Below are positions 1 through 11,499 of a stretch of DNA of 64,000 nt, piece by piece. The stretch comes from Physcomitrium patens (lineage: Eukaryota > Streptophyta > Bryopsida > Funariales > Funariaceae). The DNA lies in NCBI RefSeq assembly GCF_000002425.4, contig NC_037260.1:9721414-9785413 (forward strand), read 5' to 3'. The notes below the pieces were generated by a model, which had not been told where the DNA came from, made no database searches, and was given only the letters and a program-made list of their open reading frames with translations. The position numbers and the translations under genes were made by a program. Each line of letters starts with the position of its first letter. Position 1 is the first letter of the stretch.

Positions 1-450
1 TTCACTATGACTTTACTTATACCTCTTTAATCAAATCTTTGTTTTTAGTATCTTTTAAAGATTCTATTGTTGCATAAAAAGGATTCAATAATAAATAGCT
101 CCAATAAGTTTGTTCTTGGCATTGTCATCACTAAATCTTTGATGTTATCTTTTGATTTATACCAAAATTGATTGATAAGGGCTTTACCATTCTAATCTAT
201 GTTACAAGTAAGGTTTTGAAATTCAATAACATTTGTGGTGGCTAAAATGTAATCCTTGTTGTAAAGATATTAATTTGATTTGTGCAACTTTTTTTTGATC
301 ACTTTCTCTAAATGTGGCCATAAAGTCTTTTAAGAATGAATTTAAATCATACAATAATTGTGAATCATTTTCTATCAAAGATAAAAAATCATGAAAAGAT
401 ACTTCTAAATAAAAGTTTATATATGAATCTAACTTGAATAAATCCATTAA
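1..450 (-). mobile_element. Ty3/Gypsy-like retrotransposon gag fossil (partial)
   Basis: The minus strand encodes stretches resembling the retrotransposon gag domain of plant Ty3/Gypsy elements: a helical segment followed by the arginine/glutamine-rich motif and the segment normally seen after it. It runs off the window at position 1, so protease, reverse transcriptase and integrase, if present, lie outside. The copy is broken, with several interruptions, and is clearly old. An LTR-like repeat lies upstream of it, at about 900-1500, in the place expected for a 5' LTR. The family call rests on recognising the residue pattern by eye. Confidence 0.5.
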
Positions 451-899
451 AGTATTAAAAAAGTTGCAACCTTAGATAGAACTTTATTTATTGTAAAAAT
501 CCTCGAAACTTTGATCTTGTTCCATCAAATTTCTTTGACATAATTATTCTTGCTTTTTTCATGCTTGTAGTGGCAAGAATCTTCAAATTCAATTGTGAAC
601 TTGATTTACTTGCTACTCTTAACTATATAACTTCTTAGTATAAACTTTGAACTTCATTGTTGACTTCTTCCATAGATGTAAGAATATTACATTTATAATT
701 GACATTGAAATAAATAAAATTTCTACCCTAAGAATATTAACAAACTTGTGCAAATCTGCAAAGGTTGCAAATCTATTTTCTTTTTTGCAAAGAGTAGCAT
801 CTTTAATTTTTCCTTCAATAAATAACGCAAATAAATCCAAAAGACAAATTAAAGGAGAATAATTCACAACTTCTAATATTAAATAAAAATTTCTACAAA

Positions 900-1500
900 T
901 AGAGATAACTCACTCACTTTAAAAAAAAATTGCATTAGAAATCTAAATATTAGTTCAAAAGTTGATAGTCCACTACTTTTGAAATACAACAGTAGGAGTG
1001 GAGTAATTCATTTACTTCTAAAAATAATATAAGAACACTAAGTTAGGACTCTTGTTTAACTATCAAGGATATGAATCTTGAAAAATCAAAAATTCAATAC
1101 ACTTGTATAACTCCAAAATAATAGATATTTACTCAAAATTAAATTTAGTATTGAAATTAGATTAACTATTGCCAAAAATAAGAAAATTAAAAAGTCTTCA
1201 AATAAGACTAAGGATTAGAAAGGCATTGACAAGAGTAAATAAGGCTTTATTGTTGCCTCCAATATACAATATCTAACTAAAAGCTATATGCCAATGTTCT
1301 ATAGTTCCACAAGTTACAAGTAGGTGTGCCACCTAGCTAACTTATTGGCCAAATTTTTAACCTACCAATCAACTATAAATATGTCTAAAGTCAAATACAT
1401 GTCTATGAAGCTTTTGAAAAGCTTTAGAATAAGATAATATTAAATCTACCTATATTTATTTTCTATCTAACATTTCTTATCTAAGTAAATATGTATGTCT
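900..1500 (-). repeat. LTR-like dispersed repeat R1, copy A
   Basis: A segment centred on 1161-1320 recurs at the right edge of the window (copy C, near 63.75-64.0 kb, same orientation) and, inverted and split, at 14.38-17.1 kb (copy B). Shared landmarks include an ACTATTGCC...AGAAAA...TAAA block and a CTAACTAAAAGCTATAT block. Its position upstream of a gag remnant on the minus strand suggests an LTR. Terminal TG/CA dinucleotides and target duplications could not be fixed, so the ends are approximate. Confidence 0.55.
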
Positions 1501-2600
1501 ATAATAAAGTGAAAGAGAGAACGAGAGCAAAGAAGATAAAGAAAGAGAAGAAGAAAGCAAAGAAGGTAGTCGAAGTAAATAAGAAGAGAAAGAAGAACAA
1601 AGTTGGAGGAGAAGTTTAAGACTCATGGCAAGACAAGGATGTAGAAGATGAGGTTTGGAACTTACAATGGGACTAAAACTTATACCAAGATAAAGAAGAA
1701 AAAGATGAGGTTCAATATCTGCACTAAGACAAGGAAGAAATGGAGGAGGTCTATGATTTAATAAAGAATGAGTTGCAATAAGAGCCATAAGTGGTCAATT
1801 GTTGATGAATTTAGTAAACTAGCCAAGTAGAGGTTTCTATTTTTTTGGATGTGTATACTACAATTTGAGACATGTGTGTAGCAAATTGAGGTGTCCATGT
1901 GGCTTGAGCCAAAACATAAGTATAATAATAAAAATAAAAATCAAATAAATAACTTATAAAATATTAAATCTATATAAATAAATGATAAGGTTTTTTAGTA
2001 TCATAAGGATATTTTTTGCAAAATAAGAAATTATTTCAAAAAAAACAATGATACTTTGCTACAATTAAATGATCTCTTTATTAGAAAACAATAAGGCTTA
2101 TGAGATCTCCTGCAATAAAACATTAAGCCTTTAAGATTCTATACATAATACTAAAGTAGAAACCATGATAAGTCTTTGAGACCTCTTATAAGACACAATA
2201 TTAAAAACAATAAAAATACTTCAATTAATAAAATTACACAACTTCCTCTCCTTTTCTTTTTTACATAACTTCTCTTTGTTAGTTCAAACTATATTATTTT
2301 AATCCTAAAATTAACTAAAATTATGCATGGCATTGATTAAGACAAGTCAAATAGATCGTTAATAAAAATATCAAGGGAGTATATTTTTGGACATAAATAA
2401 TGCACCCTCCATAGAATAATACAATTAGAGCAACCTGAATGGAATAAGGTAATGCACATCAATCCAAGTGAGGTAGGTTGCTAGGAGGTACTCCACCACA
2501 CTTGCCCATTTAGATGAAAGCCCAACAAGCTAATTGCAATCTAATCCAATCTGAACATAGTTTTGAAGGACCAAATAATAATAAAGATATTTTATTATTA
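1500..2600. other. AT-rich intergenic DNA, no gene seen
   Basis: Low-complexity A/T-rich sequence with a purine-rich stretch near 1.50-1.62 kb. No ORF with recognisable content was found. Composition changes abruptly near 2.6 kb, where the leader of the gamma-glutamylcyclotransferase gene begins. Confidence 0.6.
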
Positions 2601-5276
2601 TTGGGGCTATAACCGGAAGTTTTAGGGTTACGAAAATGGGATGCGAGACAGGGAAGAAGGGTGAAAATCGTGCTCACGTGGTGGAGTTGGTGTGTTTTTC
2701 GACGATCGCTTTTCCTTGTTTACTTTATTTTTTTTGTTTGTTTGTTTGTTTGTTTTCTTTTTTATTTAGTCCTGTTCTCATTGTCGTTGTTTTTCCGAGG
2801 ATTCACCGATGTGGGTCATGGAGGAAAAGGGGCTTTGGGCATGCACGTTTCTTACGCACGCACGGTGAGAGATGGAGTTGCTGCCACTTCCTCCTGTGGC
2901 TCTGTTTCTTCCGCACTCCCATTGGTTCTCAACTGCTCACTGCCTCTGGACGAAGCTCTGCAATTTCTCTCCGTCATTGTGCGCATTTCTGATCATGGCA
3001 TGTCGAGGATTTTTCATTCCACGCTGATGGGTTGGGAACGCATTTTGGAGGTTCTCTCGCAGAGAATCGGCTCGGACTTCGATTGCTGTGGTGGAGATTG
3101 ACCTGCATTGAGCTCGTATTGCCCTGACCCTTGACTGTCGCCACCAATTCCGAGATCATATCAAGCTTTCTGGAACATTGTTAGCATAATTGGGTTGATT
3201 CCAGAAAAGGGTTTGAGTAACTGCGAGTTTCAGTTAGTGAAGGATGTGACGCTCTGGAAGCTTGCTTGTGTTCGTGGCTTCGAGGAGTTTGTATCGCGAC
3301 TAAGTTTCGTTCTCTGACTTTCAGAATTAGAAACTTATGAGTGATGGTTTTTATTAGTCCGGGGGCTTATTCTGCGCAATTTTACCTCCGTTGTTGGTTC
3401 TGAGTGGTCCTAATTTGACGATGACAAAGTTTATGATGTACTCTAAGATTTGGTTGTCAGTGCAATGTTGAGAGTCTCAGTATCGGAATTGGTGAGATGT
3501 TGGAGTGTTGAAGTCCTAATTTGCTCTTGTTCGCATGCGTGCAGCATCGTGCATTTGATCCTTCAGTGTCCCATGTACTGGGTTTCTGTTGAATTTCTGG
3601 TTTGGATTCTGAAGCGTTTGTCATTCATTCACTTTTAATATTGAACACGTGGAATCAGAAGTTTTCGTTGCTGATGAAATAATCTCTTCATCAGAATTAT
3701 GGTGTTGCTTGATGGCAATGTTTTTGTCCACGAAATTGCCCACCTGCTGTTGGTCCAACGCCTTGAGTTTATTGCTGTGGTGCAGAATGGTATGCTGCAA
3801 TTAGGTTTCCATCTTTCTCTGTTTTCAGCATGTGGCCAATCTCTGGTGAAACCTCAATCATGTATGGATGAAGCAACTATGTGTAAGATTGAAATACATG
3901 CTGCACAATTTAAGGGTGAAGAGAAGTAGACATTAATGTCTTTCTTAATCATGTAAATTTGCGAGTATTGACAGTGCTAGTACATGGAGAATTAGTCTGC
4001 AATTCATTGCTTGTGTGTGCACGACTTGGACGCTCACTCTACACTTTAATGCTTCCAATTGGAGTGAGCTTTGTTTATACCTTGATCTTCGTGAAGTTTC
4101 CGCCATCACACAAATTTCTCTACTTCTGCTTCGATGCATGATGTCCCCACTCCAATTGGGTATTCTAGAAATTTTGTCCATATGTGTCGTGTATTTGTGT
4201 CAACATACTGTCTCTTACATTCGCACAATTTGTGCATGTTGGTGCAGGATTGAGCAAGATCGGGAACGACTAGACCAGGTCGGTATTCTGAAGGAGTTCA
4301 CGGCATTTGATTCCGTGGAAGTGTTGTTTTTTCAAGGTTTGGACATAGAGTAGACAGGTACTTTATCCTTCATTATTCTTCTGGAACTTCCAAATGTTTG
4401 GTAGTTGTGTACAATTCTATAATCTGCTCAGCTTTGTAGCAGTAATCTTTATTCTCCTACTAGAGGGAGCTGTTTTCTATACCGTTATCAAATAACATAA
4501 CTATCTTACCTTTTCTGTACGCACTTCTCCTTCCGTGCAGTCAACAAATTCAGTAATGAATCCATTTCTTAACACTACATATTCTTCTAGCCTCTAAGTT
4601 CGACGGCCTTTTCGGTTGTTACTTTTTTAATTGGCAACTGTCCCAACTAGTGTTGGATCCCTATTAATCATTCATGAAGCAAGCTTATATATATATATAT
4701 ATATATATATATCACCTGCCTTACAAGGACTATTGGTCACGTATCTTGTGCAAGGACGATTGTTCCTCATGAGAGGTGCACAGTCACTCGCCTTCCCTGA
4801 CCGTCAGTTCCATGCTAGATTCCTTCTGTGATAATAAAGAAAATCATTCAAATGTATATATGTATGTTTGTATGTATATACATACACACACACACACACA
4901 CGTATGTGCGTGTATGTAGGTGGGGTTGAAGAGCAGATGGTGTCTTGCGCCGCCTTTACCATGTGCCGCATTTTGTCTTTGCCTCCATAATGAACGACGA
5001 TAAGTCTTTGGTGTAAATGTGTACATACATCGGGTTTGATTTTAGGGTTGGTTCCCATACTTGTGTGCTTAAAATTAGGAATTCTCGTGGCATAACCTGG
5101 CATGGAAGTCTCAATTCTCTATAACTTATTCATGTTGATTAGAGACCGTCCTAATATCTCCTCGTGTACTTTTTCTTTCTTCGGGATCGTTCTGTCTTTG
5201 GAAGAAAGGCTTGGGGCAATCCTTACTAGTATTTTCTGTTTGTTGTCGAAAACAGGAATCAGGAACCGTGAAGAGT
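2600..5276 (+). promoter_or_regulatory. Promoter and spliced 5' leader region of the GGCT gene
   Basis: This moderate-GC region precedes the first recognisable coding exon. A good splice acceptor (AACAG, ending at 5255) lies 21 bases before the ATG, so at least one intron interrupts the 5' UTR. A second plausible non-coding exon is 4248-4357, bounded by GGTGCAG and CAG/GTACT. Overlapping ORFs near 2636-3101 match nothing recognised and are treated as leader sequence. A (TA)n run sits near 4.69-4.71 kb and a CA/TA microsatellite near 4.85-4.92 kb. Transcript start and leader exons are inferred. Confidence 0.4.
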
Positions 5277-7354
5277 ATGGTACTTTGGGTGTTTGGTTAC
5301 GGTTCACTTTTATGGAAAGCAGGTTTCGATTACGATGAGAGGTTGGTGGGCTACATTAAGGGCTATCGCAGAGTGTTTTATCAAGGTGGGTGTTCTTTCA
5401 TACACGATCGTTTAAACTGCTGCTAGGAGGATTCTAATATTTATAGCTTATGGGTTTTATCTTGAATTAACTNNNNNNNNNNNNNNNNNNNNNNNNNNNN
5501 NNNNNNNNNNNNNNNNNNNNNNNNNNNNNNNNNNNNNNNNNNNNNNNNNNNNNNNNNNNNNNNNNNNNNNNNCTTAGGCAGGACCACCTTTTGTTATCTT
5601 GAATTAACTCCCTTCTAATTCTTTTATGCATGCAATCTACAGCCAACACAGATCACCGAGGCACAGCTGCATATCCTGGACGTGTTGTGACGCTAGAGGC
5701 AATCGAGGGGGCAATCACAGTGAGTTCTATCTATTAACTTGACGTTTGATGGTGTTGATTCTAGGTTTCAGTAGAGAAGGGTATGAAGGATGATGTCTTT
5801 GCTTGTTCTACTTTTTTGTGATTGTGTTTAGTAGTTACTGCAGTTTACACATGGGGGGGGGGGGGGGGGGGTCGGGAGAATCTTACAACTATTGATAACT
5901 TTTATCTGAAGATCATATTGTTTGATTTTGATTTTTTTTTTTTTTGTTTTATTGCTTTTTTTTTTCCAATGTTGCAGTGGGGTGCTGCATACCGAGTATC
6001 CGGTGATGATAAGGAGGCACTTGTTCTATCTGTACAATTCAACCTCTTTTTTAATTGCATTTGTGTCAATAAATCTGCAAAAATATCTTAAGCATTCGCT
6101 CTCCTTTGTCTTCTAAGTTGGAATGGTAGGATGTTTCTCAACATCAATCTATTGACTGTTGCTCGTTGTTTTGGACTTGCATGTCGTGGTTACTTGGCCA
6201 GTATTTGGATCTCAGAGAACAAGAATATGATCAAAAAGAGCATGTCAACTTTTATACGGTGTGTGCAATTCTTCACAACTCGCGATCATCTGAATTCATC
6301 AGTTAATCCGTTTGAGAATGTCGTTTGTCTATAACTTGCGTCTACTTTCGCTGCAAATGCCTCATTTAGCTTCTAAATCAAATCACTTTTTCAGAAGTGA
6401 AGGAAAGAAGAGTATTCAGTGCACTTACTTGCTTTTCGATTAGAATACACAGAAGTTGGTTTTGGATTTTTATTTAATCTGGATCCTTACACTCGGGTTT
6501 TTATTTTCTTTCTGCAGGCGGATTGTTTAGAGACACCGACCGTCTGCAATGTTCTTGTGTGAGTATTTATCGTCGCAACTCTTTCTGCTTTTACTTCATT
6601 TGAGCAGATAGTTCTGGTTGAAGATGTTACGCCTTTCCTCTGAAAAGAAGAATTGCTCTCATCTGCAGGTATATTGGTTCTTCTGACAAGTTTAAGAATA
6701 GGTTCTGGGCGGGACCTGCACCCTTGGACGAGATGGCAAAGTAAGACATTAACCTCACGCAGCTTCATTTCATACAGAGGGGAAAGCTCAGCTTGGTGGT
6801 AGCAGGCTGAAATATGAGACTTGATCATGTGTGCTGTCAACTTTTGATTCCATCTGACCTGTGCAGACAAATTGCTCGAGCAGTGGGTCCATCTGGACCG
6901 AATTATGAATACTTATTTCGTCTGGAAGAGTGTCTGCATGAACTTGGTATGTTTTATCAATACTAATTTCTCTGCCCTCAACTTCCACGAGGTTGGAATT
7001 TTTGGCTAGCTCACAACGAAGGCACTTCACCTAATCAATAATTTCAAATCTTTTAGCTTCATGACATTGTGCAAAGAGGGCATCCTGTTTTTGGATTTTT
7101 TGGAAGCGTTGCATTGTGTTAATCAGGACCTGAATCACGCTTTTAATTTGAGGTTGATTGCCTTTAATCGCAAGTTTCTTGCTACAGATTGTGTGGATGC
7201 GGACATTTGTGAGCTTGCTGAGGCTGTCCGAAAGCAAATGAATTCAAGTAAAGGAGTCAATGTCACATCTGAGAGGCCTGAAATAAATTTAACAACTGAA
7301 GTTTATTCATGTTTAGAAAATAACCATATGATACCTGCAACTGAGCATAGGTAG
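5277..7354 (+). CDS. Gamma-glutamylcyclotransferase (ChaC/GGCT2 family), 218 aa
   Basis: Eight exons: 5277-5385, 5643-5719, 5978-6031, 6202-6258, 6518-6558, 6669-6740, 6867-6946, 7188-7354. They sum to 657 nt and stay in frame, giving 218 aa, the usual length of plant GGCT2 proteins. Residues 6-11 are the FGYGSL substrate-binding loop, and Glu86 in the LREQEYD segment matches the catalytic glutamate of ChaC enzymes. [13 protein letters not shown], near residues 127-139, is a further family motif. The enzyme is expected to release 5-oxoproline from glutathione or other gamma-glutamyl peptides in the cytosol, feeding the gamma-glutamyl cycle. The start is the first Met before the conserved LWVFGYGSL core. 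Intron 1 contains a 100-N gap and intron 2 a 19-base G run; neither touches coding sequence. Exon 8 encodes a family-variable C-terminal tail. Confidence 0.92.
5473..5572. other. Assembly gap (100 N) in GGCT intron 1
   Basis: Exactly 100 N, the conventional size for a gap of unknown length. The 16 bases just before it (5457-5472, TTATCTTGAATTAACT) recur just after it at 5594-5609, suggesting overlapping contig ends rather than a real gap. Confidence 0.95.
5853..5871 (+). repeat. Poly-G run (19 G) in GGCT intron 2
   Basis: Nineteen consecutive G in an intron, followed by T-rich sequence leading to the exon 3 acceptor. The length is uncertain because long G homopolymers are error-prone in sequencing. 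Confidence 0.9.
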
Positions 7355-8570
7355 TGCAGTGTCATATTCCAACATTTACGAATGTAAAATTCAAGTGGCA
7401 TTCCTGCCATTTTACAGCTGGAAACACTACTGGAACAATTCAGTTATTTCTAGGTCTATTTCATTGGATTAATTAGATCGAATTAGTAGTTTCAATTTTT
7501 TTTCTAAAATCATATATTTGTATTATGCTAGATTGGCAGTGAAGGTCTACACAAGTTCGAAAAATTTAACATTGATTCAAAACTTGATGCAGGCACTTGA
7601 CTGCAAACATGAATTCGTAGATCTTGGCAAAGTCAACCAGCCAGAGCTGAAATGGTATATGTGCTGAATATCTGTAATATGCATACTTAAATTCAGTGGT
7701 TTTACGAATATTCTTGCAAAGTAGTGCAACTACTGCCCATCCTCAAGAGTTGTCTGCACACTGTTTCAACTGCCATCACACTGGCTTGTGCAAGGTCTGG
7801 GTTTTGTGATTGTCTTTTCTATATCATCTGGTTGAATGCCACTATATTTTGGTTATAACTCCTGTTTGTTGAAACTTGTCTGAGCCTTGATTGTATTCGT
7901 GGAAATCTTAACCACCACTGAGAATAGATCCTAAATGAAACAAAGCCACTGTTACAAGTGATGACAGTTTCAGCACAAGGATTTGGAGGTCCTACCCGAT
8001 GTAGAGTGTCTCTAAGGATCACAGATCATGCAATGGACTGAAGTCAGGTACTCATACAATTAAGTCCTTGTTCATTTTTGTATGGGTTGCTTCAGGATTG
8101 ACTGCTGGATACCGCTTCTGTGGAGTATGTGCAAACTTCTAGTTTGACTGATCTCGAGAACTTTCTGAGTCCCATCATCTTTGCTTACCTCCCATTTACC
8201 TACAGGCACCAACCTTCTAGCTAGAGCTCTCTGGATGACAAAATTCTTCAGCAGTGATGTCACATGGCAATTAAGAGCATAAGGACAAAAACACGGTTAT
8301 TGACAGACAAAGAAATTCAGGAGACATGATTAGTGGATTTGGAACCCTGGGTTCTTGCTTTGTATCAAGCAGCAGCGAAATGGAGAGAGGCTAACAGAGA
8401 TATTGGAATTTTTCGGTCGATGTGAGAATTTTTCGGCCATTTTATCAATGCATGTAATTTATGAGATGAGAAATTTGCATAATCTCATTATTTGTACAAA
8501 CTTTTCATTTTCTCAAATTGGTGCTATTGGTCCTCTTTTATGTAGAAAAGCATAAAGGAATAATCAAAAT
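7355..8570 (+). other. Probable 3' UTR and downstream region of GGCT
   Basis: Moderate-complexity sequence follows the stop codon and gives way to AT-rich DNA near 8.5 kb. No further conserved coding segment was recognised. Possible splice-like sites near 7.6-7.7 kb could reflect 3' UTR introns, but nothing decides it. The polyadenylation point is not identifiable by eye. Confidence 0.35.
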
Positions 8571-9300
8571 CAAAATGCCAAACAAATGAAAGCATGATGT
8601 GAAATTCCACATGTTCACAAAATGTAGAATACTTCATATTACTTGTATATATGGTAAGGAAACAATGTAAACAAGCATGAGAATGAAGGCAAGGTAAAGC
8701 AAGTAAGGAATGTCAAGAAGGAATGATGATGGGATATAAGCTAGGAAGGGGTCAAGTAAGTAATTAAATAATATTTTTAGCAATTAAAAATTAACTGGCT
8801 ACTTTCCAAAATTACACATTAGTTTGTGTAGAGAGAGGGAGATTGGACTAGGTTGTGATCTAGTTGGTCTTAGTAAAAGATAGACCAATCAAAATACCAA
8901 GTTTATAAATAGACCATAAGTATATTGTTAGAATTATTGTTGGATTGTTAATATCAATTGTTGATATTTGTTGTAACTTTGGTGGTTATTTTGCCATTGC
9001 TGCTTACCAACAAATGTAGCTCTAATTGACGCTTTGTCAATTTGGTAAAGAACCTCTTTACTATTTGTTTGCTGAATTTTTTGTTTCTAGATTGTGGCTT
9101 CTAGTTGTGTCATTTGGCAATAGTCCACAAAGGTGAATAACTCCTCTATAGTAATATGTAATGTAAGATGAGGTGTCAATTGTGGCTCATCTTTGTTTTG
9201 GAAAGGAATGGATGGCTAGTTCTTCCAAGATAAATTAAGGAGGTTGCACCATTTTCTATATGAGAGGATCATAGCTTGTACAAATTAAAAGCTTTATTCA
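8570..9300. other. AT-rich intergenic DNA bordering the LINE
   Basis: No gene recognised. A TATAAATAG-like box occurs near 8.91 kb. Part of this segment may belong to the 3' end of the LINE, whose limit is not visible. Confidence 0.4.
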
Positions 9301-11499
9301 AATTGTAGTAAGTAATGTCACTTTTTGGTAATATTTTCTTAAGAGTTGGCAATGTGGTTTCCTCTAAGATTCTTACTTTATTTGTATTGTTGTCTTCTAG
9401 GCTTTAAAGAAGATTTGGTCAATGTAGAATTAGTCATGGTCTTTGTCAAAGTTACATTTAGTGTAGCAAGTCCTCTATAAGATCAAGGTCTTTAAAATGG
9501 TCTAAGAGGTCTATTTAAAAACATATATTGTTGAGGTGAGATTTGTATCTTCTATTAGAGCTATCGAATCAAGGCTGCTGTAGAGCACATCAATCTAATC
9601 ACTGATTGGTTTTAGTAAGATTGATTTCTAAAGAACATTGAATTATTTTCAAGTTGAATAAATAGCAATGCAGTTCAAAAATGCATTTTGCATCGTCTTT
9701 TTTTTTTTCTAATATTGCATAGTTTGCAGTAGAAGTCCATACCTATAATCCTTTGTCAATATCCTATTGGGATTTCTTTTGCCAAGATGAGCCATTTAAT
9801 AGTTGTCACTTTTTAAAGGAGCTAGAGGTGCCATAGTAATCTATAAAAGATCTTATACTAGGACATTGGTATAATTATTTTTACATAAGAGACTATCCTC
9901 TTTAAGTAGTGCAAACATACCCTTGCTGCTTATTTGTTATTCTTTTTGGATTGTATAGTTATAAATGGTCCAAATTTTTGAGTTCTTTGCTTTATCTACA
10001 TTCATTTGGCAAATTTGAAGGTAATGGACTAGATAGGCCAATTGCTAGCTAGCCATGGTGTTTGTAGCCAAAAAATTGGGCCGTATGGATTGAAGTCAAT
10101 GCATTCATATTTTTATTTTTATTTTTAATAGCTATTTGGACACATTATAATTTTTTTATTCAAATTTGGAGTAGTTCTTCGTATATTGGTTCAAATTCTT
10201 TCAAATTTAATATAATATATTTAATGTATGTTAGTACTCCATCTTCAGGGCCTTATATATGATAAACTTATACAATGGTGCCTCAAATTTTTGAGCTCTT
10301 TTATTCTTTTATTGAATATGGAAGTGAATTATTTGGATTCTAAGGGATGTTATAGATTAGTTGATAATACTATAGCTCTACATTTTGGCTACATGTTTGA
10401 TTGTAGAATCTAATGGATGTAAATTAGTCTTGCTGATCTTCATTCTAAATGTCCTACATAAAATGAACTCCCTTCCTCAACCACTATTTCAATCTATCAT
10501 CCTTGTTTGATCACTATATACTTTTTTCATATCTACTAACTTGAGATTGCTACAAGTTAGTTGAAAAAAGATTTTATTATAGTACTTTGGTGGAAAGAGA
10601 GTGAAATCGGTTAACACACTTTGTAAGGCTTTGTATGTATTTTTTCATAATTGTGACCCAATTATATTAACAAGTATATTATTGCCCACCATTTGGTGCT
10701 TGCTAGGGTGCCATGTCCCATAATATTTCCATCTAGTCACATCTATTCTATGTTGAATCAATACCTTTTAAAGTTTTAGTCTTAGTGTGAGGCTATATGC
10801 CACTAATTTGGCTGAGAGGGCCTTTGCTTGGATTATTGGATTAAAAATTTTAAATCCTCTAATTTGCATGGATTTTGAAATAATATTCCACTTAGATTTG
10901 GTTCTTTTTATACCATTTATGATACCTCTTCACAAATAATTATAGATTAAAGTGCATATTTTGATAAAGACTTTGTTTTCAAGGCTGACGCATTATACTA
11001 GGTATGAAATGGACATCAATATGACTTAATTGATAACTAAATCCAACTTGGAAATAAAATTGTTTTGGAACCCTATTTGAATAGGTATTTTATAAGTTAT
11101 TACAACATCTTGTTGTTTTGATCTTTATCTATCATTGTGTAACCAATAAAAAAACCAAGATACTTTACAAATTGACCTTCTATTTTTGAAATCAAGTTCA
11201 ATTCTTTATTCCATTACCACGTCTATTCATGTAAGATTTTTCATGTAGGATATGTTTTATGCTAATTTTCTTTGACGTAAGAAGCTTCACAAAATCTATT
11301 TAATATTAACATTGCTTTTATGAGGTTTTCTAGGATGTTGGTTGAGAATAAGGCTATGTTATCAACAAATATTTGTTTGTTGATTATAGAATTGTCTAAT
11401 AGTTTGAGACCTTATATATTTCATTTTGGATTGTCAAGTATATATCTTAGGATGTTTGCTACAAAAAAAATAAGTACGGTATCATGATGTAAATACATT

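Noticed and set aside
2636-3101. Overlapping plus-strand ORFs of 118 and 146 codons
   Set aside because: They share the GGCT leader region, have low-complexity Phe/Leu runs and no family motif; a real upstream ORF cannot be excluded.
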